A DNA stretch of 64,000 nucleotides from positions 112,778,238 through 112,842,237 of the forward strand of contig NC_090944.1 of the NCBI RefSeq assembly GCF_040807025.1, in the 5' to 3' direction. The DNA comes from Struthio camelus. Its lineage: Eukaryota > Chordata > Aves > Struthioniformes > Struthionidae. Shown here piece after piece: positions 45,600-59,193 of the stretch; the stretch's first letter is position 1; each line of letters opens with the position of its first letter. The translations under genes were made by a program, and so were the position numbers. The notes under the pieces are model-generated. The model made no database searches. It was not told the origin of the DNA and saw only the letters and a program-made list of their open reading frames with translations.

Positions 45600-48500
45600 A
45601 ACAATTGCATTCAGTGTTTAAATTGTGAATTACAATGTATGACTATATTCAGTGATTTAAAAGTGCCAGTCAAATATAGTTTACTATTCTGAAACAACTT
45701 GCTGCTATGATCGCTATATGCCACTGTGGAATTTGTCTGCTACTGCAATACCTCATTGCTGCCTTTTTTCCTGAGGGAGGTGGGGCAAGGGGCCTTAGTA
45801 CACAAATAACAATGTCTGCTTAGAGCTGTGCTGCTGTCACTCACCTGGACAAAATATGAATTACCTGCAAGTAGTACGAGCTGTATGGAAATGGAAAGAT
45901 CAAATACTAAATTTCTCCTGTGTTCATGGTGCTCATGTTACAGACTGCAGTATGCTATAGAGCTTAACGTTACAGGGAGTGGAGGAGCGGACTTCTGTGC
46001 TCGAAGGGACGCAAATTTATAGGGGGAATTTGTAAGTGCAGGCATTATAGGAGACTGATAGGCTGACTGTCTTAGCTGTGAACCAGGTTCTGCTGATGTG
46101 GATGAAGTCTACAAGTTGTCTGTTAGGCTTTTATGTCAAGTTGGGTAGCAAATCTAAAGCAAAAAAGTCTCTTAATGAAAATTCAGTGCCCCACTAATAG
46201 GATATTAATAAATGATTGGAATTAAGAAAGCTGTAGAGGCTATATAAATAATAAAACTTCACAATCTGAAACTGTTACGTGAGTGGATGCTCCTTCTATG
46301 AACAGTTTTAACCTGAGATGAATGAGTATTTCAAGCATATGTTTGAGGACAAACAGTAAGTGCTGGTTAACATCCATGTCACAAAAGCTGGGTAAATTGG
46401 TCTGACTTTCATGAAGATGCTAATTGTAGTGTGAAACTTCAGGAAGGGTTTTGTTCAAATTTGTCCTGTTAGTATGCCTATTTTTCCTGTGTACCAGACA
46501 ATAAGCTCTTGAGTGCTATGGCTGTAATTTATGGTACCCTGCTATTGCGTATAAAAAGCAGTGTTAACTCTGTAGAGGGAGTTATTAGAATGTGGGAACA
46601 AAGTTCTGCATTCCAAATTCAGAGTTTCGTGTAACCTTGAGCAGTAAAGGCAGTAATACAGTAACTTGTCCTAGTCTCCTTTTTCTTCACTCATACTCAG
46701 TACCAGAAAAAGCAGCAGCGTTATGTTATGGCAGGATCTTTTTACAGCCCCTGTGAATGGTGAAGTGACCAGTCCTCGTATGTAAGGTGTAAATATAGCA
46801 GTTCTAGGTTTCCAAGAACACTCCTTAGCTTGCAGTATTTCAAAAGAATCACATTGTTTATCATGCCGAAGAAACAGCTCGGAGCTGTATTTAAAAAACA
46901 CTGCAAGATGTTTATGCTGCCATGTCATCATATATGTGCCTCTGTAAGGAAAAATGAATACCAACTGAACGATCAAAAATTACATCATTGCTATGAGTAC
47001 TTGATTGCTTTTGCGCAGCTAAGAAACTTCTATCTATTTATTTTCAGTGTATTTAATTTTAATTTAAAAGCCAAAAAAATTATTGCATATTTTTGCAACC
47101 TTTACTTGTGCTGTTTACTTCTTGAATGAATTGGATTTTGCATTTTTAATACTTGTTTTGAATTGTTACAGATGTCCCTTTAATGATGACTTTCCTTTGC
47201 ATTGATAGCTTCATAAAATAATTTAAAGACAATGCTCCTAGTCTTGCTTTACTGGTACTTTATAGTATCTTTTTAATCTGTTGTTAAAGGGGTGTTATCG
47301 TATGAAGCTCCCAAATGTCTTAATTTTAATAAGCACATCTAAGTATAGAAGCTGACCTTGTAGTTATCCCCCGCTACATATCCTGTGTGTGGCAAATCAG
47401 TCCCCCTAGCATCCTCTAGTTTTGTGATTGTGGGCTGGCTGCTCAGTCTGAATTTTTTAAAAACTACAGAAATGTATTTGTTCTGCTAGCCAAAACCCAT
47501 AAACATCTCAAATTTTACTTGCTGCAAGGTTGACGGACACTGGTAAATCTAGAAATGTAGATATTGCTGCCAGGTTGTAGTAGGAGTCGAAGATGTGCAT
47601 TTCTCACCCCACTTCACAAACTGACATTTAAGTGCACACCTGTATCAGCTGTTGGTCCATACCTTAAAATTTCTGATTTTGTGGGTCAGGCAGCATGCTG
47701 TACTGTCTCAATAAATGGAGCATGAGTTAAAAACAGGACATTCAGATTTTAATTTCAGCCTGATAGGCTTTTCCTTTTTGAAAGGTGAGCTGATAGCCCA
47801 GTTCTCAATATTTTCCTTCTCAAGTATTTAACTTTCATCAGACCAAAATTGTTAGGTAATACTCTTCAGGAACATTACGGGAGATGTTTCAGACAGTCAC
47901 TGCTACTGTTAAGTACGCCCTTTCCCTTATAGGGGTTGACATTACGTTTGTAATAAGAAATAGGTAACTGAATCTTGGTTTCAAGCATAACATAAGGCAA
48001 TTTAATTTGAGCGGTAAGTCTGTGAAAATACTTGGTAAGCCAGAGTCTTATATGTGTATTGGTAGTTCTAAATATGTAGTTTATATACACATGCATACGT
48101 AGTTGTATATGCTTCCGTGCACCTTTTTTAAATTTTACTTTCCTAATCTAGAATCATTTTCAACAAGGAGGAATTTAACAAACTGTTTTGAAGCAAAAGT
48201 GTTATGTTAATAGACACACTGTGTGAGCACAGGTTATGCACCAGAAAATGTTTGCTAGCTTATTTGTAGACTGTATCAGGATAGAAATAGCTAGCAACTT
48301 TTTCAGTAGTTTTTTTTTTATTTAAGCAAAAGCACCTAGGCGTTGCTAGCTAATGAGTTGCTGTTTTTACAATGCTATTTATAGTAACTCTTAATAAAAA
48401 TACCTATGGAAAAGGAAGTTGCAGTTGGTATAACCAGTAGCAGGAGCAGGTTGTCACCTGTGTGATCTGTGTCCCCCAGAGGAAACATTTCACAGTGACA

Positions 48501-51500
48501 ATAGTCGTGCACATAACTCATTTGAAATACTTCTGCTATAACTCCTAGCGTTCTGCAGGCGTAAGCAGACGGGAAAAATAGGGCTATTATAATGAAATGT
48601 GAGTGAGAGAATATTAACTGCACCCCAGAAAAATACTCTTCATTTGAGAGGAAATCCATTCTTCAGTCAAATCTAGTGCAAAGCAGTAATTCATATGTAC
48701 TGAGAATTAATACACTCATTAAGTTCTTACAAAAGTATTTAAAAGCATGGTAGGATTAAATATAAAAATGTTTTATGTTTATATTAAATATAAAGTTTCA
48801 TAGTGTTAAAACATTATGAGAATGTTTTCCTCAGCTATTCTTTAATTTCTTCCACTAAGAGGGATCTTTTTTTAATGAAAATGTTGACACATACATACAT
48901 TAGTTAAACAAACATTTTGAAAGTCAGATGCTGGTGATACTGGACAGATCCAGACTACTCTAGAGTTGTCTAGATTATTTCATTGGAGCTGCATACTGAG
49001 TAGATAGATATTAAACACTGAAAGACTGGAAGAGTCTGGTCCACAGTGTTTTTAGCTTCATAGCATTTGGTTACCTTTCCCCTCAGCTGACAAAAGACAT
49101 TAGGAAGATAGTTTCTGATCTCCAGGTCAGCCCTAAGCTATTTACTGGGGAGGTCATAGCTCAGCTATGTAAGTGATGAAATATGATCACTGAGAGTGTC
49201 TGGTTGCAACAAGTGAAGCGAGTGATTTTGTGCTGTTTTCTAGATGACTAGAAATGATCATATGATGGAGCCCCCCCATACATCGCATCCAGGCAAAGCT
49301 CCTCAAAAGTGAAGTGTGTGTGACAAGGGACACTGCGCTGTTAGAGGGAGTTACAAGTTGCTGGGCTACTGAATCCTCCTGAAGCTTGTACCCGAGAAAT
49401 AATCACAGGTAAGATTGGGCAGGGTTCGTGTAGTGGTTGGTTTCATGAGATAGGCCTGGCTGGCTGTCAGTCTTTCCCAGGTCAAGGAGACCTGCAGTGC
49501 TGGTCTGATCAGAGCTGCTTTGTGTCCCTGCTAATCTGAGCTTCAGGAAAGGAGGGCAGCGCACACGCTGTTTCTTCCCTTGGAACGAGAAGCAATGCTG
49601 ACATGCAGAAAATTGCCTGACAACCTCTTCTAGGTCAGGAGTTAGAATTGCTTTTGCTTTACGTCTAACCTGCTAGAGAGAACTGCCAAAAATCCCCTCC
49701 CACAGAGACCCATGGGGGAAAAAGGTATTTCGTTGTGAAGGCTTTGTTCAAGCCTGTGTACTGAGGAAGTTTCACGGCTGAGTGGATGGCTGGTAAAATC
49801 AGGCTCACAATCTTGCTACAGGGAGGGTAAAAGCAGCTTTGAACCGCTGTGAAAACCCTTCCCTTATGTAGGAGCAGGATGGAAGACTAAAAACATCCGG
49901 ATGTAGGCGGTCAGGCAGTATTCTGTGGCACCCCCACAAAAGAGCATTTTCAGGGAAGGTAATTGTCCTACTAGTTGATAAGAAAGAGGGACCCACTGTC
50001 AGGTGCAGCCAAGGTAGTCACAGTCAGTAGTATCAGTGCCAGCCCAGGGATGAAACAATAGCACCATTAGCACCTTTTTGCCTTTGTCTGTAGGAGAATT
50101 TATTAGTAGGACCTTAATCTGTATTAGGCAAAGTCTCCTCAAGAACTTGAGCTCTAGTTGTTTCTCATTGCCACCAGACTAACCAAAGGAACTTCTTTCG
50201 AAATGTACACCCCCCCAAAAATTAATTTTGATAGGCTTCAAAAGCACCTGAAAAACAAGTGCCTGCCAGGGACGTGGTTAGGACCATGCTATGAGGATAA
50301 ACACAGAAATGTTGGCACACTAAAACTAGGTATAAATTGCCCCTGAATACAAGGCCAATTTGCAGAAAATCAGAAGGTTTCTAAACATCGGAGGATTGAG
50401 GTCTGGAATAATTTTCCAATGAGAATCATGAGAGCAAACTCTCGTTTTAAGTACCTTTGAAAAACAATCTGGTAAGCCAGCCCTTCTCTGGTTGACAAAC
50501 TTACAGAAATCTTTAAAGCAAGTGTAATAACCTACATTCACTACAGCAACGTAGCTCAACTTTTTAAAGATCGTATGCATTTAGGAACAAAATAAAACGA
50601 TTTAATGCAAAAATACACAAAAAATGAGCATACAGAAGAAAATCGTTTTGAGACAATTACTCAGTACTACACAGAGCTTCACATGTTAATATCTGGTGCT
50701 AGCATAGAACAGACAAACGGGAGAACCTTGGCTCTGGAGAAGCAACTGAAAGTTTTGCTGCTGCTTTCAGTGAGGCCAGCATTTCAGCTGGACATCCAGT
50801 CCCTGGAGAGGCTGGGCCCCTTGGTTCCCCTTGAAGCCCATGAGTATTCAGCCTGTCTGCACCTGGTTCTCTGAAGGCCAGAAACAAAAATTCAGTTATT
50901 TGCATTCTCTCTTTCTCCACCCCTGTTTCATTTAAATCGATTCTAGTGTGGGCTAGCTTCTTCCTATTTAGGCGATAGCTGTGTAGCAAGAAGGATCTCA
51001 CCTTGCTGGCTTTGCCTGGGACTGCTTCAGGTGTTACAGAATACTTAGGCGTTCTTCAGTAGAAGGCGTGTTTGTCCGTACATGCTATGCCCTCCCTTCA
51101 CACACCTCCTACTTCCGTCTTTCCAAGTGGATTTCTCCCGGCATGTGTGAGTGGGATCTGAGGGAGGGCAGACTTGCTTAGTTTGAGAGCTGGATGCAGA
51201 CAAGTACGTTTCTTTCCCTCCTTGTGGATCATCCTTTAGCTGCTCAGTTCTGCCCTCATAGATCCTACTTCCTGTCAGGCTCTCCCTGTTTGTCTGTCAC
51301 ATGTGACTTTTTTTTTTTCTTACGTGCAGCCTTCTTAGTCTGCCCGTTTGTTCTGGACAGGAGAACTTGTATCAGTTCTGTCCCCTCTGTACTCTACTAA
51401 AGAGCCAATTTCAACATATACAGGGTGATCCTGTAAAAAGGTTAGGAAATACAGCAAGAATAGCAAAAGAATCTGTGCTGCTTGTGGAATTTCAACATTG

Positions 51501-54500
51501 CCATGCACATCATGATCTAATTTAATTTGTCTGATGTATCATGATCTGATTCTAATTAATCCGATTTACTTGGGGTTCCATCCGTTTTGCTGAGATGTTC
51601 CCCAGTAATAATGACTATTGTGAGCTTTTGTGAGCTTCTTTCAGTTCCCGACATATTTCTTCCCTCTTTCTGTAAGTACAAACATGATTTTATAAATCCT
51701 GTTCTTTCAACAGCAACCCCTACATGCTAGGCATCACAGTAATGCAAATGAACACTGCTAATGAGCATCTCACAGTTCAGAGAAGAGCTGTGCTTTGTGA
51801 ACCCGTGCCAGGCCTAGCTGTACATACGGGCAACTGCTGCTGTGTGCAGGGTCTGGGCGTTCCTAGGGCCAAACTCAGCAAGCGCTGACCTAGGAGGTCA
51901 CTTACTATGCAGTGGCTCTTTGGTCTCTGTTGGCAACATCAGCTTCTTGAGCAGTGCGCTTGTACTGTCATGCTGCATGATACCATCCATACGTGTGGCT
52001 ATCCGTAATACCGGTATATTTGTATGCACTGTATCTGTATATCTGTGCACAGCAGCCCAAGCAGTGGATTTAGCCACTTGCACTGCATAAATGCCATTTT
52101 CTTGTCTTTGCACAATAACTTCCTGCGATGGGTAGAAACAGACACCTTCTTCCCTGCAATGAAAAATAACTACTTTCAGGGAAAGAGAATAAAAACCCGA
52201 AGAAAAACACCTATTTCACATCACAAAGCAGTGTGAAAGGAACAGATCAGGCCAGGAAACTAATTTTATTTCCAACTAAAAGCACTTCCATAATTTAGGT
52301 ACGTAGGATGTTCCTATTTAAAGAGAATTTGGCTTTTATATATGCTTGGCTTTTTACATATGCCTGAAGACTTGGACTGAGGACTTTGGAAGGAGCACAA
52401 CTGGTCGAGCACTGGGCAGCAGGCTGTATAGCAAATACCAGGTTGGATCATCTGCATTAAAAACAACCTTTTCCTCCCTCTCAACGTTCACTAATAATAA
52501 CTTTGTAGGTTATATTTAGGTTAGAAGGCATAGCTTTTCCGAAAGGTATTAATATTGCATTGTTATCCATAGAAATGATAATTTTTTTAACAATGTGTTT
52601 TGAATTCAAACACTTTCAAGGGGAGTTCTGGCAGATCAGCTATGATCTGATTATTTTATCCTAACATTTTTTTCTCCAAAATGTCGTATGAATTATACAT
52701 TTGAGTTTACTATGCAACCTCTGAAGGGACCAATAACTCAAACATTCTCGCTGCACTTAGCTTTTATCTGTTACAGCCCAGTTGCAATGTTTTCTGTTGG
52801 AAGTAGGAAGTGTTAGTAAATCTGCCCAATTAAAGACAAATCCCAGCCAAAATAAGGATTTGTAAGGAGACCAGATGCCAGGCAGAAATGGTTTTCTTTC
52901 TTTTTCATGCTGTCCACACCGCAAAACACTTCCTGATGATCCTCTATAACCTTTCTTTTTTGTAGGTAATTCTGCTTGAAACAGCCCTCAGGTAATCAAT
53001 TTGAATCTGTAAGTTCAGTTTATCTACATTTTCCTATGGGCCCCAGCATGAGCTGGGCACTTCCCAACCCTAGAAAATGTGAAGAAATTGGGAGCGCTGC
53101 CTTCAGATAAGCACAGCACTTGTGCAAACAGCGTCCCTGAGAATGAGAGGATTGCCCTTTTCTGTCTGTAACTCCCTTCTCTCTATCTTTAGGCCTGGTA
53201 GTTTTGGCCAATCTGAGCTCCCATCTGGTACTGAATTACTGAAACTACTTTGATAAATGCAGCCAGTCTCCACATCTCAGTTGTTTTGGTTGTGTAGACT
53301 GTTCTCTGTGACAACTTCAAAGGAGCCAAAGTATCACCTGAAATCTTGAAGGTCTAACTGTGAAGCATTGGAGTGTCCCTTCCTGGACATGAGGTTAATC
53401 ACCTGATCATGTCCCAGAAGGCATTAACTATTTATAAGTAAGTGATTTATTAGGACCCCAACTGTTATCTTTGTTTAAGGAGAGGAGTAAGGCAGGAAAT
53501 TTGGGAGGGATCGATGAGCACTGAAGTGTATGCTACATGTCCTTTCATTGCTTTTTTTCCCAAACTAACCGGAAGCACCCTAGTGAATGCTAGGGTTTTG
53601 ATGAATCAGTTAAGTTACTCAGATTTATTGTGAACATCTGAGTGTTACATTATTAAGGCAACAGGTATTCAGACTGCCGTCGGTGCTCCTGAATACAAAC
53701 GTCCCAATATCCAGAGTGACACCAGGCTTACATCTGCTGTGTGCAGGTTTACTAGTTCTTGTCTTACTAAAAGTGCACTGCAGAACGTATTTGAACGTAT
53801 AGATAGCCCTGTGATTCACAGACCTGACATACAATTCTCTTTTGCTTACTAGTTTCACTCTGTCATCACTGACAAGAAAGGAAGTCATTTCAGGTTCATT
53901 TATGTAGGACTGTCAGATAAATACACCTTCCTAACTATCTCGTATTTCCTAGCTGAGCCCTGGAGAAGTCAGTGAAATGGAGCAACATGCATCACAGGGT
54001 TATGTGATACTTTGCGGAGAAGCTGGGAGGGATGTTCTTTCTGTGCTATGATTTACTGCACAAAAATATTTAACAGGATCTCCAGAGAAATGGCACTTCT
54101 CATCTACTTTATAGCATGGAAAAAGAATAGCACCAGATAGATAGATAATTTCCTTCTTTCTTTCCTCTTACACACTTGCTATTCACCTGCAAGAGCAGCG
54201 GAGCCCCGCTGAGCAGCAATTTCAGAAAATCCCAGTTACCAGCTGCTCTCCAGGTCCCCGTGACAGCGCAGCCCGGGCAGCTCAGCTCCGCTCCAGAGCT
54301 CAGGACAATGAGAATTTGGTGCTTGCTGGGCCAGGAAAGGTTTATCAAAAAAAATCTTATATTACTTAGCACAGTAAAAAGTGGCGGCTGGATATCCTTT
54401 GTCGTTAGTCAAGAAATCTCCTGTATCCCAGGCTCTCCACCAGTAACTGAGCACCATCAATTGAAATGCGCGGTGGCGGACTGTCAAAATACTGGGTTTC

Positions 54501-55790
54501 AGTGCACTGTTTTAAAACTATTTCTTACGCTGCCTTCCTCTTGAGCGCTCCCCTTGCTGACTGCAACACCCTTTACTTTTCCCTGAGCTTTCTGTAGCTC
54601 TTCTGTTTTCAGCTGCTAGAGGATGCCCCCAAAGCAGTCGGGGCAGCCTGAGGGGCTGCAGGTCAGGCTGAGCCTTGCAGGTCCCCCTAGGAGCTACCAG
54701 CCACCTGGAGAAATGCGGCCAATCCCCCAGGCCACGATTGCTCCTTCCTAGTGTGCAGCATTAGCACCTGAGCGCTTGCCTGTCTGCTTTGGCTCGTTGC
54801 TTATAGGAGCAGATTTTTCTTCTCCTTTGTTTAGTTTAATTGCTTCATGACAGAGCTTTCCTCAGTGACTTGTGAACCAACACAGGCCGTTCCCAGTAGG
54901 CCTGAACCTCTGCACAGCGAGAGGGCCACAAGACGGGGAGCAGGAGGGCGTACTTCAAAGTAAGTGAGCAAAGCTCCCAAAGAACTGAAAAGGGCAAAAC
55001 CCAGCATCCATGCTTGCCTGAAACTGCTGCTCAGCCCAAGGAGGGCTGAGACCGTCTCCCTCCTCTGCTGCCAGGCTGCAGCGTGAACGGTGCACACGTT
55101 CACGAGGGTGGTGGGTCCTGCCCTGCCTCCTGCAGCCCCCCGGGCTCTCTCTGTGGCGTTCCCCAAGGACCACAGCGGCACCCCGCTTGTGCCAGCTAGC
55201 AGCAACGGACTGAGACTCCCTTCCCGATCCCCGGGTCGTATTCCTGCCTGGCATAAGCAGCTCCTCTCCGCATCTCCTTGGCCAGTCCTGGTTCCCTCCT
55301 TGGCCCCATGATTAGCCAATAAGCTGCTCATGTCAGCTCACTTTGGAAAAAAGCGTTTCTAGATTTTAGGCTGTGGTTTATTTATCGAGTTTCCTTGAAC
55401 TTTCATTTCTCCTCTCTCCTGTCAAGACCTGGAGATTGTACAAACCCTGAAAGTAAATAGAAAATACCAAGCTTAGTTTTTTTTAGGTCACTGTAAACTA
55501 CACGCTTATCTGCTTCCAGAACACATAAGCCACAGGATGTCATCTAGGGTAAACAGAGAAGGATAACGACTGGAAAGGTGTTCCTGGCTGTAGATGTGAA
55601 TAAATCAGGACCACGTAGAGGAAGTGTGTTTCTGTATTCAGGCAGCCCTTTTTTTTTTTATCTAGGAGCCTGCTTTCTTCTTCATCAGAGGATCCATATT
55701 CTTCTGGTAACAAAGTTCTTTTTATATCTCTGTGTTTTCACATTCTACCAAGCAGCCTCTCAAAAGAAAGAACAAATCTACTAAATAGTA
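45600..55790. other. Intergenic DNA between TBCC and PRPH2
   Basis: About 10 kb without a recognisable gene, tRNA or clear interspersed repeat. Includes TBCC 3'-flank AT-rich DNA and a moderately GC-rich part (54.2-55.3 kb) whose open frames (54831-55331 minus, 54176-54544 plus) have no recognisable protein features. A weak LINE-like patch lies around 50385-50470. Enhancers for PRPH2 may lie here but cannot be shown from sequence alone. Confidence 0.6.
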
Positions 55791-55794
55791 AAAT

Positions 55795-56181
55795 GAGGGA
55801 TTATTTCCACTCATCTGTTGACAGACATTTCTCTAAATTGGATCAAATGATTAAAGGTATTAGAATGACGTCTTGCAGATCCAGATCAAATCATTTGAAA
55901 CCTTGAGACTGTTTCTCCTTTGCTTGGAAGGAACCACCAGAAATAGTTGTAGGTCCTAATTGCTAATCATTCTTACTAATGTGAAATTGTTAATTTGGAT
56001 CTTTGAGTATTTGCTAGCTTGAAACCTAACTCGGGGAGCTCAAGATGGAAGGACCAAGCAGTGGCTCACTTCATACCACGCCGTTCAGCGTCTCTTTAAA
56101 CGCCTGAATGGTTCTTTCTAGAATTGCTTGCTCTGAAAAGGATTCAGACTGTGAAAACTTTCAGCACCTCACATTGCGAAG
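55795..56181 (+). promoter_or_regulatory. PRPH2 upstream region / 5' UTR
   Basis: The 390 bases before the PRPH2 start. A CRX-type homeobox motif GGATTA sits at 55798-55803, and further TAAT/ATTA cores (e.g. GCTAATCATT near 55961) fit photoreceptor control. TTTAAA near 56094 could serve as a TATA-like element. These short motifs are common by chance in AT-rich DNA. Confidence 0.3.
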
Positions 56182-56762
56182 ATGGCACTGTTGAAAGTCA
56201 AATTCAACCAGAAGAAACGGGTAAAACTAGCTCAAGGTCTATGGCTCATGAACTGGTTTTCAGTGCTTGCCGGAATCATTGTTTTTAGCATGGGACTGTT
56301 CCTCAAAATCGAACTCCGCAAGCGAAGCGAAGTGATGGACAATGCTGAAAGCCATTTTGTGCCCAATTCTTTGATATTGATGGGTATATTATCCTGCGCC
56401 TTCAATGGTTTTGCTGGCAAAATCTGTTACGATTCTCTGGATCCCACTAAATTTGCCAAGTGGAAGCCTTTGCTGAAACCTTACCTGGCGTTGTGTTTCC
56501 TTTTTAACATCCTCATTTTCTTTGTGGCTCTGATTTGCTTTCTCATGCGAGGGTCTCTGGAGAGCACCCTGGCTCATGGGCTCAAGAACAGCATGAAGTT
56601 CTACAGGGACACGGACACCCCTGGAAGGTGCTTCATGAAGAAGACAATTGACATGCTCCAAATTGAGTTCAAATGCTGTGGAAACAATGGCTTCAGAGAT
56701 TGGTTTGAAATTCAGTGGATCAGCAACAGATACCTGGACTTCAGCTCCAAAGAAGTGAAAGA
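56182..56762 (+). CDS. PRPH2: PRPH2 exon 1 coding part
   Basis: 581 coding bases, the same length as human exon 1. Start context GCGAAGATGG; N-terminus [20 protein letters not shown]. It contains TM1-TM3 and the first half of the D2 loop, and ends AAAGA|GTAAGT (phase 2, inside Asp194). Confidence 0.97.
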
Positions 56763-56873
56763 GTAAGTGATTTAATGGAGTTTGTATTGCATAGGATCAT
56801 TATTTGATCAGTGTTATGCTAAGGAAACATACATTACAACACACACTGTGTGGAGGAGTTTTTGCATAAAATA

Positions 56874-56906
<33 letters not shown>

Positions 56907-59193
56907 GCTCTTGCTTTAATAAGGATTCAAAGCATTCAGCTTTCTCCTCTGACAAATCCCTCTAACGTTATCCAGAACATACAATATAAAGTACCAAAAT
57001 GCAATTCCTACCCATATATAATGTCAGGTGAACAGAATTAAAAATTGCTTTTTCTGTCTTTTACCTCTTAAAACGAGCTCATTATATTGAGCCACACATA
57101 CCTGCTCCTAAAATCAAGTGTCTAACTAACTGCAAAGTGTCAAAACTTACCTATTCCTAAAGCAGATTTCAACTGGATTTACTGAGTTAGCAAAAAGGGT
57201 CCCCTGAATATATACTGTTGATACCACATTTAAAGCTCCACTTCAGATACTGGCAATTCATCAGTCTCATAGACATAAACAGAAACAGTACCATTTTACC
57301 GATAACCCATGCATTTTAAATTCTTAAGATTTAGAATTTTATTGTTAAATTCACTTAATGGATTGTTTCAGCATTGTGACAATACCCGGCTGCCAACAGA
57401 GGCAGATGTGTTTTACATTCTCCTACATGTTGAAAATGTGTACTTGTGCTTAATTTTTTTTAAACCTCGTGTGAAAAAATTATTATTTTTTCTATATAAA
57501 CTATAACAGCTTGTTGACCAGAAACACCTAATGGCTCTGATATCAGTGCTTAAAAGGGTATTAATCTGAAAATGACATTAGGCACAGTAAGCGCAAGTAA
57601 AAAAATGAACATGAGAACAAACAAACTTTGGAAAAGAAAAAGTGAGCATTGAGCATAAATGCCTGTAACTTTTTAATAAACTAGCATTTGAGGAAGAGAT
57701 GTTTACTGAGAGCTCTTTGAGAACATCATTCGTTAGGTTTGTACTCCATGGCAGCACGACGAACATTGTAAACTAGAAGCAGTCTGGTTGTAAAATATAC
57801 TGCATACATTAAAAATATCTAAAGTGATTTTGAAAAAGAGCTTTGTGTATGTCATGGGATCCCTGCCTGGCTGTGTAAATGGTATTTCATTTGGGTGTCT
57901 GTGCGTACTGTTTTGGCCAGTTGGGTGGTCTGGTTATTTTTACAATTCTGAAGTAGGACGCTACCGTGAAAGCTACTACAGGGTTAACCTATTGCACTGC
58001 ACTGTTATAACAAATACACTCAATGACTTAAGGGAGTATTTGCACTGTGAAGGTATGCCCATGGGTATAAATAGCTACTTGAAAACATAATAAGTTCACC
58101 TTGCCAGCATTATATGAAGATCTGAGAGAGCTGTAACTTAATCCAACAGCAGTAGAAGGGCAAAGCACACAGAAAAAACAAGGTTATATCGTCCTTATTA
58201 AATGTGTTTAGGCCTATGAGACTCCTGGTGACTTCTTTGTACTACTGAGACAGTAAATAGGGCCTCAGAAATGGGCATTAATCAGTAAATTCAAGGTTTG
58301 AACTACACAGTCTCTGGTCACACAGATGGTGGGATATTCTGGCCCCTTTGAACTCAAGAGCAAAGGACTCCTTAATGCCAGGGAAGGTGAGAGTCCAGCC
58401 TCTACAATGTGATTTTTAGATTATTCATAAAATCAAGGCCTGATCCAATCTCTCTGAAATGTATGCAGCACTTACCATACATATCTGTGGGAATTAGACC
58501 CAACTCAGGGCACGTCGTACATCTGGAGATAAGTCCTGGGCTGCGTTTGGCATTTAGGTAGATCAGGTGACCACCAGCAGTCCCTTCAACCTTAATTATT
58601 CTATGATGACTCTTTTCTGATTGCCCTTCATGAAATTTCTCTCTGCCATTCACTTTTCTTAAAAATTAATTTCATCGAAGAAGTGACTAGAGAGGCTGCG
58701 TTTCCAATAATGCAGAGTTAATTATAGATTTTGTTCAGCCGTGACGTAGAAAAGGATTTTAGAAAGGGAAAACATCTGGGAAGAGTGCCACTGTATAAAC
58801 AGGGGATGCAGGGAAATCGCATGGCCAGGAAGCACCGTGGAAAATCTACGTTGCTTTACTTTCCTTTCTTGTTCAAGTTTTCTCCGCTATATCTATGCGT
58901 GTCTGTGAGTGTATTCATACTTCCTTCTGCCCTTACCTGCATACAGTCGCATCAAAAGCAACGTGGACGGGAGGTACCTGGTTGACGGCGTCCCTTTCAG
59001 CTGCTGCAACCCCAGCTCCCCGAGACCCTGCATCCAGTACCAGGTCACCAACAACTCAGCTCACTACAGCTATGACTACCAAACGGAGGAGCTCAACCTC
59101 TGGGGCCGCGGCTGCAGGGAAGCCCTCCTGCACTACTACACCAGCATGATGAGCTCCATGGGCGCCGTCGTCCTCCTGGTGTGGCTTTTCGAG
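56182..59193 (+). CDS. PRPH2: PRPH2 (peripherin-2/RDS), photoreceptor disc-rim tetraspanin; exons 1-2, last exon off window
   Basis: Four-pass membrane protein of rod and cone outer segments. It assembles with ROM1 into disulphide-linked oligomers that shape the disc rim. Coding exons 56182-56762 and 58947-59193 join as 276 codons, ending at the boundary after Glu276 within TM4. Membrane segments lie at about residues 20-41, 62-80, 102-123 and 262-276 onward. The large D2 loop keeps all seven cysteines at the human numbers (Cys150, 165, 166, 213, 214, 222, 250), including the CCG motif, and the glycosylation sequon at Asn229 (NNS). The C-terminal exon (fusion/retention tail, about 70 residues in human) was not found before 64000, so intron 2 exceeds 4.8 kb. 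Identity is beyond doubt. Confidence 0.98.
56874..56906 (+). repeat. (CT)n microsatellite
   Basis: TTTCTCTCTTTCTCTCTCTC and on, about 33 bases of CT repeat in PRPH2 intron 1, 110 bases after the exon 1 donor. Confidence 0.95.
58555..58615 (+). mobile_element. Short CR1 LINE 3' end, sense
   Basis: TAGATCAGGTGACCACCAGC followed by AGTCCCTTCAACC and ATTATTCTATGATGACTC matches the CR1 3' terminus (GGTCCCTTCCAACC...ATTCTATGATTC). Only the last 60 or so bases are recognisable. Confidence 0.8.
58947..59193 (+). CDS. PRPH2: PRPH2 exon 2
   Basis: 247 bases, the same length as human exon 2. Acceptor CCTGCATACAG|TCGCAT, donor TTCGAG|GTAACC (phase 0). It codes for [20 protein letters not shown] (D2 loop, Cys213/214), then [20 protein letters not shown] and [10 protein letters not shown]. 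It ends in TM4 ([12 protein letters not shown]). Confidence 0.97.

Larger units (their letters stand above)
56763..58946 (+). other. PRPH2 intron 1
   Basis: 2184-base intron, GTAAGT to CTGCATACAG. It contains the CT microsatellite and a short CR1 3' end; nothing else recognised. Confidence 0.9.

Noticed and set aside
50385-50470. Possible ancient CR1/L3 fragment (GGTCTGGAATAATTTTCCAA)
   Set aside because: Similarity too short and diverged to separate from chance without a repeat-library search.
51476-51560. Imperfect direct repeat around TCATGATCT
   Set aside because: AT-rich near-repeat of two diverged units, of no clear significance.
54831-55331. 166-codon minus-strand frame in the TBCC-PRPH2 gap
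   Set aside because: Moderately GC-rich region with overlapping frames on both strands and no family resemblance.
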